A stretch of 64,000 bases of DNA. It comes from Cephalopachus bancanus (lineage: Eukaryota; Chordata; Mammalia; Primates; Tarsiidae). Made by a program: the position numbers and the translations under genes. Positions 11,571 through 22,000 of the stretch are shown here, piece after piece. The stretch spans positions 973,027-1,037,026 of the forward strand of contig JAPVLO010000621.1 in NCBI GenBank assembly GCA_027257055.1. Reading direction: 5' to 3'. The notes beneath the pieces were generated by a model that was not told the origin of the DNA, searched no databases, and worked only from the letters and a program-made list of their open reading frames with translations. The first letter of the stretch is position 1, and each line of letters begins with the position of its first letter.

Positions 11571-12329
11571 TGAAGTATCTCTGTTCTTCTTGGTCCAAGT
11601 CAAAATGCTATCCTAGATCCAAGTGTCATTTCTACTGTGGAGTAACAATGACAGGAAAGATCTAAGCCAATCACAATTAAGTCTGAGAAACTACCTTCAG
11701 GGAAGAGCAGGGAGCCCCTGGGTGGAGACAAGAATAGCCTTGATCCTGTGGCTCTGGGTGCAACAAACCTCCTTTCTCATCCAACCCAGAATGCTGACAT
11801 TTAAAGCAATGGCTCTGCTCTTCATCCTGGGCTGCAGGTGGGTCTGGGCTTCCTATAGGTGGACCCAGCTGCCCAGGTCATGGTCTACCTCTTCACCATC
11901 ATCAATAGCCTTCAGGGCTTCTTCATCTTCCTGGTCTACAGCCTCCTCAGCCAGCAGGTACCACTGCCCAGCTCCCACCCAGACTTCTCCCATTCCCGAC
12001 CCTCTGTGAGCTGACCCAGAATGTGCTTACCTCTGCAGGTCCAGGAGCAATTTGGGAAATGGTTCAAAGGGATCAGAAAACTCAAAGCAGAGTCTGAGGC
12101 ATACACACTCTCCAGCAGGGCCATGTCGGATGCCTTTAAATCCAGCATGGTTACACGCATCGCTCCCAGAGCACTTTGCTGAATGATTCACTGTCAGAGC
12201 ACGTGCCTGTCACTCTGGGCAAACCTGGGAGCATAGCAGGTGATGCCCTAGGATGGCCACATGTGGGGGCTCCTTGACTCATTAGATATTAGTAATGGTC
12301 TCCGTTTAAATGGTTGTTCTTCCATGGTG

Positions 12330-12894
12330 TATACAAGTAGGAGACTTCAAAGAAATGAATTATCTTTTGGAGGACAGGCTCCTTGTAGTACAGGCTTCCC
12401 CACTAGGTAAGTGTTCTAAGCATCCATCGGCATCAATGTACCAGCTAACGTTGTTGTGAGAGGCTGTGTTCAACTTCAATGAATTTTTTTTGGAGACTCT
12501 TTCACCATGCTTGCCCATTGCATGATGGGTGATTGATGAGTGCACCTGCCACACCTCGCTGAGTGTTCATCAGTTCTTGACCAAAAATAGCATGACCCCC
12601 GTGCTGCCCCCCATTTACCCAATCTCTCCCCTAGCACCTTTTTTTTTCATTTATTTCTCTGGATGAAAAAAGTCCTCAAGGGGAAACATTTTGTCAATGT
12701 GGAAGAGGTGAAAAAAGCACAGAAAGTCACCAAAATTGACAAGTTCATAAACTGTTTTGAGCAGTGAAAAAAGCATCTCGATAGGTGTATTGCATCAAAT
12801 GAGGAGAGTACTTTGAAGGTGACTGAAGTTTAAACATGTAAGAATTGAATACACAATTTTGTATATTCTGGGTTGTGGGGGTCCCCCTTGTATA
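12330..12894 (+). mobile_element. Mariner-type transposon, copy 2 (plus)
   Basis: Same internally deleted element as copy 1, opposite orientation: ends TATACAAG and CTTGTATA. Shared interior includes CCTTGTAGTACAGGC, CTGAGTGTTCA, CCAAAAATAGCATGACCCC and GACTGAAGTTTAAACATGTA. Transposase-like text is VLKGKHFVNVEE near 12670. It carries about 30 bp near 12420-12450 absent from copy 1. It starts 148 bp after the ADGRE stop codon. Confidence 0.82.
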
Positions 12895-13600
12895 TACCAC
12901 ATTTTCTTTATCCAGTCAGTTATCAATGGGCACTTATTTTGTTTCCATGATTTTGCTATTGTGGATAGTGTGGCAATGAACACATGAGTACAGGTATCCT
13001 TTTCATATGTTAATTCATTTTTCTTTGAATAGGTCCCTAGTAGTAGATTGCTGGGTCAAATGGTAATTCAATCTTTAATTCTTTGAGTAATCTTCGTACT
13101 GTTTTCCATAGAGGTCGAGCTAGATTATGATCCTACCAGCAGTGGATGAGCATTCCCTTTTCTCTGCAATCGTGCCAACATCTATTGTTCTTTGTCTTTC
13201 TAGTAATTGCCATCCTGACTGGTGTGAGTGATATGGAATACTATGCAGTCATAAAAAAGGATGAAACCATGTCCTTTGCAGCAATGTGGATGGAACTGGA
13301 TATCATCATCATAAGTGAATTGACTCAGAAACAGAAAACCAAACACCACATGTTCTCACTCATATATTTGAGCTAAATGGTCTCAAAGATGGAAAATATA
13401 GACACTGGGGATATCAGTGAGGAGGGAAGTGAGGACAGGGGTTGGGGTCAGAAATTACCCATTGGGTGCAATGTTCACTATCTGGGGAATGGGTCACCTA
13501 AGACCAAATCCCCACCACTATACAGTATGTCCATGTAACAAAGATGCATGTGTACCCCCTAAATCTAAAATAAAAATGAAAAAAAATTGTTATTAAAAAT
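12895..13600 (+). mobile_element. L1 3' end with 5' inversion (twin priming)
   Basis: 12895-13228 is antisense L1 (ORF2 3' part). At about 13229 the strand switches to sense, TATGGAATACTATGCAGTC onward, continuing to the 3'UTR and an A-rich end near 13590 (CTAAAATAAAAATGAAAAAAAA). The two parts are adjacent in an intact L1 and meet head to head, the signature of twin-primed reverse transcription. The left edge abuts mariner copy 2. Confidence 0.8.
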
Positions 13601-13865
13601 CCTTTGTTCTTACTCCCTAGGGAACTGTGTTCATCTTGACTCTTACATGTGAAAACCTACTATGGTGCCATGCATGGTAAACTAAATAAGCAATAGTTGG
13701 TTATCTGAAGCAGTGATGCCCATTCTACTCAGAAATACATTATTCTATCTTTTTCCTCTACACACAACTCTATCTCACAGTCTTTTAGTACTACCACCCC
13801 CAAAAAAGCTAGAGTGGGCAAAATGCTGTACATATTTAGAAAACAAACAAAAGTGAGTGTTAGGG
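13601..13865. other. Unassigned
   Basis: No gene or repeat recognised between the inverted L1 and the Alu. Confidence 0.4.
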
Positions 13866-14152
<287 letters not shown>

Positions 14153-15257
14153 ATTATATGAAGCCACAGAAAAGACTGTAGGGATGAGAGAACAAGGCCA
14201 CACTCCCCCCCACCTTCAGCCAGACCCTAGAGAGACAAATTGTCATCACATTCTAGCACTAGAGGAGATATTAAACAATGACTTTTATCAATCTTCAGCC
14301 TGTAGATAGCAGTGCTATTATAAGAATCACCTCATACCTTTATTAAGTCTTATCCCAAATTTTGCTGTTGGAATATACCAAAAATATAGAATAAAATAGT
14401 GGAAATTTTTACAAGCTCAGAATTCCAAGTTAAAATAGCTCAGTTTACTTCATAAAAGTACATGTGCATGTGTGTGCACACATAAGCTATTTTCTGCCAT
14501 TGTGGGGCAGTGGCCATAAAGTATCACTTAACATTATGTGGAATTGAAGGAAAAGATAAAGATGCTGGCATGCTTAGCTTGTAAATCACAGCCTGAAACA
14601 TTTGGTTCTCTCTGTTTAACTAATAGATATGTCTATCCTTAAAAGTTTGGGGTATTTGCCTACATTTATAAAGTATATGGCATTACAGGCAGCACAAAGT
14701 AGGTGCCCAATACTTTTATGGATTCTTTAATGAGCATGTGAAGAATCAAGCTGAACATAGTCACTTAATGAGGAACAACCAACTTTTTAACAATGTTTTT
14801 AATGGAGGAAATGCCTTCTAGTGAGTCAAAGAATAGGTCAATGTGAGCCATCCTAGAACATCACCCACTGTGTATCCAGGCTGCTGGTGTTATGAGCATG
14901 TGCACTCCAAGTGAATCAATTAAGAGGTTCTCTGGGGAAGAGCAAAGCATGCTCATACTTTGTTCGATTTGAAGGCATAAGACACAGCCCTACTGGAGAG
15001 TGTCAGACTCAACTATTGTTTTCTTGATCCTTCTGAACAAGTTTCCACAGAGGCAAGCCATGCTCTGGGTCAGCTCACGGCATCAAAAAGGATGCCTGAA
15101 ATTAAACCAGTGGAAGTGAGGTGGCTCAAACTTCACCTGCACATAGACCACTTATGCACTTAATTTTGACTTGTACACCTCAATAAGAAAATGGGAGAAA
15201 AAAAGAATTAACACAATTCTTATTGATTCAAAAATTAATTAAATTGTATTATGTATT
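14153..15257. other. Unassigned non-coding stretch
   Basis: No gene seen on either strand. AAAGTAGGTGCCCAATAC at about 14697 faintly resembles an ancient L2/MIR tail; otherwise unique-looking. Confidence 0.4.
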
Positions 15258-15420
15258 AATAAAATGAAATACAGGGAGACGGGGCAAGATGGCGATGGCA
15301 TAGGTGAACTGGTGAGATTCTCTGAACGTGAGTTCCCAAAAAGGCTATTGCTTCTCTTCCCCCATCCCCCAGCCCACCACCAACCGTGCTGGTGCCAGGC
15401 CCGGGAAATTCCCACGCAAG

Positions 15421-16230
15421 GCCAGATATTGCGCACCCCTCACAAACTGCTGCTGTTCTACTCGTGTGTGGAAGTCTCCGGTCCCAGCCCCCTCCAGATC
15501 CCTCCCCAGCTGCATTGTCTCCAGCCTGACACCTGGCACCCGGCACCGCCGGTCACACAGAGAGGCTCTGGGCGCCCGCCCCTCAGAGACTCTGGTCCCT
15601 TTCCTGGCCGAAGTACACTGTAGGGGTCCCAGCACCACTCTCACCACTCACCACCTTCCCTTTGGAACTTTGGGGCTCTGGAACTCCGGGTCCACCCTGG
15701 CTGAGGCACTCAGCATGAGACCCCAAGCCGGAGGACCCAGACAAGTGGAAAAAAACAGATCTGCTTAAATTGCCTCGCCATTCTCCAGGCAGAGACTCCC
15801 ATTGCCCTGCCCACCTATCAACAAACTACCTCATTTCCTAAGGCCAGATATTGCAGCGTGCGGGGGAGTTTTGGGTCCCTGCTCCCTCCGGCCCTCTCCC
15901 CAGCCCCATTGTCTCCAGTCCGACACCCGGCAGCCGGCACCACCGGTCACACAGGGAGGCTCTGGGCACCCACCCCTCAGAGACTCCGGTCCCTTTCCTG
16001 GCCAAAGTACACTGGGGGGGGCCAGAGCCACTCTTGCTGCACACTGCCTGCCCTTTGGAGCTTTGGAACTCTGGAACTCCGGGCCCACCCTGACTGAGGA
16101 ACTCAGTGCGAGACCCCAAACTGGGGGACCCAGACAAGTGGAGAAAAACAGATCTGGGTAAACTACCTTGCTATTCTCCAGGCAGAGACTTCCATTGCCC
16201 CACCCACCTATCAATAAATTTTACCTCAGT
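15421..16230 (+). repeat. Tandem 5'UTR units (two copies) of L1-A
   Basis: Two GC-rich units start GCCAGATATTGC at 15421 and 15843. Each runs through CACAGRGAGGCTCTGGGC, CCCCTCAGAGACTC, ACTCCGGG, GACCCAGACAAGTGG, AACAGATCTG and CTATCAAYAAA to GTTCCTAAGGC. The first spans about 422 bp, the second about 390 bp. They precede a non-repeated 5'UTR part of about 600 bp that leads to ORF1. By analogy with rodent L1 monomers they may carry the promoter; that is inference. Confidence 0.85.
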
Positions 16231-16825
16231 TCCTAAGGCAACAGCACGAAACAGGAGACAAAGCCCAACCCCTACGCTGCAACGAAAAACAAAGGGGAGA
16301 GGCTGGAATTGGAGATCACAGAAGTGACTCTAGTCTGATCGCTTATTTTGACTTATGACTTTATCATTGAAACCGTTGATTTAGATTACGTTTGGTGTTT
16401 ACCTTTTGACTTACACTGTTTCTTGATTTTATTGACCTGTCTCTGTGTAACTATCAGTATTCTTTAGGGAATCTTTCTTACCTGTCTTTCGTCACTTCTT
16501 CCCGGCCCTGTGTCTCTCTCTCACCTGATAGTTGGTATGTATATCTGTTTTCCCTCTCGCACTTCTCTCTTCCTAACTCCCTATTGACCCCCCCTTCCTC
16601 CATTATTTTCCTCTTTTATATGCCCCCTTTTTAAATCTAGGGACCAAGGCTGCATACTGCTGAATAGACAAACTATAAAGCAGAGGGAAAAGTGAACAAA
16701 GCCAGAAGACCCTCATAAGGAAGAGCAGATCATTGCAGAAGAGAAATAAAAGCAATCCCACCTTCCCTCAAAAACAGAATTGAAGAGGGGGAGGGAAAGG
16801 GGGAGAGGGAGAAAAATCTACAGAA

Positions 16826-17786
16826 ATGAAGAAAAACCAAAAGAAGAGTATGGGTCTCTCCCAGACGCCTGGGAGAGCAGACATTGAGAAAACTGACTTT
16901 GGAATGCAAACAATGAAAAGTCCCCAGAATGAAGGGTCTCAAAATGCAAATGTAGATATCAAAACAATAATGGAGAGATTAAAAGAATTGAGGAGACACA
17001 AGAAGAAAATAGGAAGGAGCTGATATCTGAGATAACAATAATAAAGAATACTGTGAATGAAATAAATAACAAATTGATAAGCATGGAAAGCAGAATTACC
17101 CAAGCAGAAGAAAGAATCTCAGAGCTTGAGGACCAAAATATAGAAATAACCCAAACTCTTAAAAACACAGAAAATAAGCTCAAAAAGACAGAACAAAACC
17201 TTCAAGTTTTGAGTGACTACCTCAAGAGGCCTAACCTAAGAATAAGCAGACTCCCTGAGGCAGAAAGAGAAACAGAGACCACATTGGAACAAACTTTCCA
17301 TGAGATCATTCAAGAAAACTTCCCTTATCTAATCAGTGATGCAAAAATTCAAACACAAGAGATTCAGAGAACCCCCACAAGACAACAAATGAGAAGACCA
17401 ACTCCTAGACACATAATAATTCGCCTAAATAAAGTAGGCACAAAAGAAAAAATCCTAAAGGCAGCAAGAGAAAAAGGCCAGGTCACCTACCATGGAAGAC
17501 CAGTCAGAATAGCAGAAGATTTATCTGCAGAAACCCTGCAGGCTAGGAGAGCTTGGAGCCCTATCTTCAAAGTCCTAAAAGATAAACAATTTCAACCAAG
17601 AAAACCGACCCGACCAAGCTAAGCTTCATCAGTGAGGGAGAATTAAAATCTTTCCCAGATATCCAATCCCTAAGAACTTATGCTGCCACCAAACCATCTC
17701 TACATGAAACACTTAAGAAAGTATTAAACACAGAGGAAAAGGAAAAAAGAACAACATTCTTCACAAGAGTACAGGGAAAAGAATAA
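16826..17786 (+). pseudogene. L1-A ORF1p pseudogene
   Basis: ATG at 16826 (MKKNQKKSMGLSQTPG) to TAA at 17784. ORF1p is the trimeric RNA-binding protein of L1: N-terminal tail, coiled coil (about 17050-17230), RRM (REAERETETTLEQTF-like part near 17255) and C-terminal domain (ILKAAREKGQVTYHGRP). A one-base loss in the A run at about 16985 and another at about 17596 (KPTRPS replaces ITYPAKLS) break the frame, leaving a 189-residue central open segment. Confidence 0.85.
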
Positions 17787-17878
17787 AATATACACGAACC
17801 AACCCCAAAACCAAAAGAAAGACAAAAAAAGAAAAAAGAAAAAACCAAGTGGAAGAACAACAACTCAATAAGATTTCC

Positions 17879-20026
17879 ATGATAGGGACAAACTCTCACA
17901 TTTCAATAATTAGTCTGAATGTGAATGAACTAAATGCACCACTGAAAAGACATAGAATGACAAAATGGATAAAATATCACCAGGCAATAATATACTGCCT
18001 TCCAGAGACCCATCTCACTAGAAGGACATACACAGACTCAAAGTAAGAAGATGGGAAACAAATTTTCAGGCGAATGGAACACAAAAGAAAGGAGGAGTTG
18101 CGATCCTAATTTCAGACAAAATACCATTTAAGCTATCAAAAATTTAAAAAGATACAGAGGGCCACTACATAATGATAAAAGGTTCACTCCATCAACAAGA
18201 AATATCTATCCTAAACATATATCCATCCAACATAGGAGCACCAACAATCATAAAGCAACTTTTAGAAAAACTAAAGAAAGACATAGATTCTAACACCATA
18301 ATAACTGGGGACTTTAATACACCACTCACAACCCTAGACAGATCATCAGGACAAAAAATCAGCAAGGAGATCCAGAACCTCAATGAGACTCTGGAGCAAA
18401 TGGACTTAATTGATACCTATAGAACACTCCATCCAAAGACCACAGAATACACATTCTACTCATCACCACATGGAACATATTCTAAGATCGACCACATAAT
18501 TGGACACAAATCAAGTATAAGCAAATTTAAAAGGACTAAAATTCTACCATGCACCTTCTCGGACCACAGTGGAATAAAAACAAACATTGACACCAACAAA
18601 GTTCCCCCAAAACCCACAAGGACATGGACACTAAACAGCATGATGCTAAATAACTCCTGGGTCAATGATGAAATCAAAACAGAGATCAAAAGATACCTGG
18701 AAACAAATGAAAATGAAGAAACATCTTACCAAAATCTCTGGGATGCCTTAAAAGCTGTAATAAGAGGGGAATTTATATCCCTACAAACACACATGTGGAA
18801 AATGGAAGGAACAGAAATTAACAACCTAACAAGCCACCTAAAGAAGCTGGAAAAGCAAGACCACAAAAACCCTAATTTCAGCAGAAGAATTCAGATCACC
18901 AAAATAAAAGCCCAAATCCAGGACATAGAAGACAAAAAGATAATACAAAAAATCAATGAAACAAAAAGCTGGTTCTTTGAAAGAATAAACAAGATTGATG
19001 GTCCCCTAGCTAGACTGACCAAGAAAAAATGAGAATAAAACCAAATAAGCACAATCAGAAACACAAAAGATGAAGTCACATCTGACCCTGAAGAAATACA
19101 AAAGATCATTAGAGACTACTACGTACACTTGTATGGAAACAAACTTGAAAACCTTAAGGAAATGGAGGACTTTCTGACATCACACAACCTACCTAAGTTG
19201 GAACAAGAAGAAATTGAGACCCTAAATAGACCAATAACAAACAAGGAAATCGACTACGTAATAAGAAAACTTCCTACAAAAAAAAAGCCCTTTACCAGAT
19301 GGCTTTCCAGCAGAATTCTACAAGACATTTAAGGAAGAGCTGATACCAACCCTACTGAAGGTATTCCAGGCGATTGAAAAAGATGGAATGCTACCCAAAT
19401 CCTTTTACAAAGCCAACATCACATTGATACCCAAGCCAGGTAAAGATCCAGCAAAGAAAGAGAACTACAGGCCAATATCTTTGATAAACATAGATGCTAA
19501 AATTCTCAACAAGATCCTAGCAAACCGGATTCAGCAATACATCTCAAAAATCATCCATCATGACCAAGTAGGCTTCATTCCTGGGATGCAAGGCTGGTTC
19601 AACATTCGTAAACCATAAATGTTATTAAATACATCAACAGATGTCAAAACAAAAACCACATGATTATATCATTAGATGCAGAAAAACTTTTGATAAAATC
19701 CAGCACCCCTTCTTGATAAAAACCCTTGAACATCTAGGCATACGGGGAACATACCTCAAAATAATAAAAATAAAAAAGATACCTGCACACGCATGTTTAT
19801 CGCAGCATTGTTTACAATAGCAAGAACCTGGAAACAGCCATGCTGCCCGTCAAAAGAGGACTGGATTAAAAAAATGTGGTACATATACACGATGGAATAC
19901 TACGCAGCCATAAAAAAGAACAAAATCATGAATTTCGCAGCAACCTGGATGGAACTAGAGTCTATAATACTGAGTGACCTCTCACAGAAACATAGATCCG
20001 AGTATCACATGTTCTCACTCACATAA
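17879..20026 (+). pseudogene. L1-A ORF2p pseudogene, internally deleted
   Basis: The endonuclease part starts MIGTNSHISIISLNVNELN with catalytic-type motifs ETHLT, TGDFNTPL and FSDHSG, followed by the linker and early RT ([34 protein letters not shown]). Frameshifts lie near 18020-18150, a stop follows LTKKK near 19030, and another shift lies near 19280. At about 19770 the text jumps from the RT fingers to the extreme C-terminus ([19 protein letters not shown]). FADD and the thumb are lost. Confidence 0.88.
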
Positions 20027-20267
20027 TGGACCTTAAACATCCAATGCAATACTATACGAAAATGACTGACGGCACTGGGAAACTATGGTGGGGGGAGGGA
20101 GATGGGATTAACAGTAGCAAATATCTGTCTGGGTACGGGGAAACATCCCATATCAACAGGATGCCTGAATGAAACGCAATTTTATACCTAACCCTTAACT
20201 GTACCCCACAACTTCACAATAAAAAATAAATAAATAAAAAATAAATAAATAAATAAAGTGAAATACA

Positions 20268-20638
20268 ATGCAGCAGTGAAAATAATGTTTGTTTCCAAAT
20301 TAAGCCCTTACAGTTACAAAAAAGTGTTTTTGAAGATAAAAATGGCTTGATAGAAATTTATATGCCATTAGCGCAATGTGGAAATTCATAAAAACTTAGT
20401 TATATACGTTTAAAAATTAAAACCTGCACAAGCTTTATGCAAAATGAAAAGGATAATATATAAAACATTCATAAATGTTTAACCCATAGGGAAAGGGAGA
20501 GACACAGTAATTTTAGAAGTATAGGTTTTATGTGTTCAGAGTTATTGATGATATTCTATTAATACCTGTGTTGTATATATGCATACCCAATACACGTTCT
20601 TTTTATTTTATCTACATTGCATTATGTTTTTAGGATAT
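20268..20638. other. Unassigned AT-rich stretch
   Basis: Right flank of L1-A; no gene or clear repeat seen. Confidence 0.4.
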
Positions 20639-21256
20639 TGAGAGAGGAGACAGTCAGAAGCTGGTTAGGCAGACAGAGAGGGAGGGTCTCGAGAAGACTT
20701 AACACCTGCAGGAACGCCCCCTGCACCCTCCCCCCAATACATAATTGTTGGCTGAAAATGTGGTTAGTGTGGTTAAGAATATCCTGTCGTCCAAGGATGT
20801 ACTGCTAAAAGGGACTTTTTGCTGCTTAAATGCAGGTACAGTAGCTTAGCTTGATGTCCTATCTTGACCTTAGCTTGTTATAATATCATTAACCAGCATT
20901 TCATTATGGTTTCCCCTTCCCCCCACAAGTGATACTTATGGATAATATTCAAGATGGAGTAACTTTGGTCAAGGACCTGCAGGTGCAGTAAGGATTGGGT
21001 CTCAGGAAGAAAGGGGCAGATGAGATGTAAATTAGAGAAATGCCCTCAAAAAAGATAAGAAAAAAACACAAAAAAATTCCTAACAGCAGATAGCCCACTC
21101 TGGACACCCCCTCATTTTCTAGAGAGCTTTGTTGCTTAATGGACTCCTTCTTTCACCCTCCTTTTGGTGTCTGCACTCCTTAATCTTCTTGGTCATGGGA
21201 CAAGAACCTAAGGTTGCTGGTTTAAGCTGACAATGGAGCTCAAGACTCCCGCAACA
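20639..21256 (+). mobile_element. Probable solo LTR (ERV1-like)
   Basis: Begins TGAGAGAGGAGACAG and ends CCCGCAACA, giving TG...CA termini about 618 bp apart. The second half has the style of a class I LTR 3' part: CTTGGTCATGGGACAAGAACC near 21190. No internal retroviral coding region is attached. I find no clear 4-6 bp target duplication (GGATAT before, AATTAT after), so the call is provisional. Confidence 0.5.
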
Positions 21257-22000
21257 AATTATTTAACATTAAAATTTTGGAGCAATTTTAATCTTTATTT
21301 GGTGGTGATCAATTTTTAAATAAAAATATAGTAAACAACATGTGTTACAATTCTGAGAGATGCTTGTGATCATGCAGTTATAGTAATGCCCTTCATTGTG
21401 TTGGTGCATTATGTAACATGAAAGAAGTTAAAATACTATAAAAGCAGAAGGCACAACAGGCTCCCACAGAAAACTGAGTGTATTCTCTGAGTGGTCCCCA
21501 GTGCTTAAATTGCACTAAGGACAATGGTGATTTCCAATAGCTGGGTAAAAACTTTTAATGACTTTCTAAACCCTGAAGTTTACTTTCTGATGAATTTCAC
21601 CTTGGGAAAACATACATCCTCAAACAAGGACTTTGCAATCCTAGTGATTAAACATAATAAATTTACCAGGGGACTCATTGTACTTCTGGGAGAGTGGTTT
21701 TTTTGTTCCTCTATGGGCATCAAAATGATGACCAATAAACAAGGCCTTTGAGGCAGCAGATGACAAGGTAATTGATATCCATTGGGAGAATTCCTGCCAA
21801 CCATCCCTGATACAGTCAGTGCTGGTAAGACCCAGCCTTTCCAAGATGCCTCACTGTCATGGTGAAGCTGAATGCCTTTACTGAGGATTTTGCTACAATC
21901 AGCCTTGGGGACTAAAGAGAAGTAAAAAGACCTTCTCAATATTCCCATGTCCCGTTCTGTGCTTCCTTTCAGAGACTTCCAGTTTTTTCAGAAGTATTTT
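21257..22000. other. Unassigned stretch
   Basis: A minus-strand frame of 122 codons spans 21580-21948 but shows no family motif, membrane segment or codon bias I can recognise. I treat it as chance. No gene supported. Confidence 0.4.

Larger units (their letters stand above)
9310..12182 (+). pseudogene. ADGRE (EMR-type adhesion GPCR) pseudogene, last four exons
   Basis: Four exons follow in order and in matching phase. 9310-9376 has acceptor TTTTTTGCTCAG and donor GTGAGT and encodes [17 protein letters not shown]. 9646-9734 has donor GTAAGA and encodes LFLVTLWILQSKL (TM5 and the following loop). 11790-11957 has acceptor CATCCAACCCAG and encodes [20 protein letters not shown] (TM7). 12039-12182 follows an 81-bp intron and encodes [20 protein letters not shown], ending in TGA. 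These match the 7TM C-terminal half of the EMR2/3/4 group of myeloid adhesion receptors; I cannot choose the paralogue. The 168-nt exon has lost one base near 11840-11855, and a TAG lies at 11856-11858, so it cannot encode the receptor. I do not see upstream exons (earlier TMs, GAIN and EGF domains). Introns hold an L1 tail, an L2 and a mariner. Confidence 0.88.
15274..20251 (+). mobile_element. L1-A: L1 with full 5'UTR, RT core deleted
   Basis: Starts GGGAGACGGGGCAAGATGGC and ends in a short 3'UTR with an (AAAT)n-like tail at 20221-20251. The target-site duplication AATAAAATGAAATACA (15258-15273) recurs at 20252-20267 with one mismatch. Order: tandem-repeat 5'UTR, ORF1 (16826-17786, two frameshifts), ORF2 (from 17879). 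About 1.7 kb of ORF2 is missing at about 19770, compared with L1-F 60860-62540, so the RT active site is gone. 3'UTR G-rich tract GTGGGGGGAGGGAGATGGG at about 20089. Confidence 0.95.

Noticed and set aside
15264..15768. Overlapping long plus-strand frames in the L1-A 5'UTR (119 and 146 codons), repeated in L1-C and L1-F
   Set aside because: GC-rich tandem DNA is open in several frames on both strands at once. No motif, and the frames are not kept in step between units or elements. Only the antisense frame that exits the 5' end is kept as a weak finding.
21580..21948. 122-codon minus-strand frame as a possible gene
   Set aside because: No family motif, domain or membrane pattern, and overlapping plus-strand frames are equally plausible. 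It lies in unassigned non-coding DNA.
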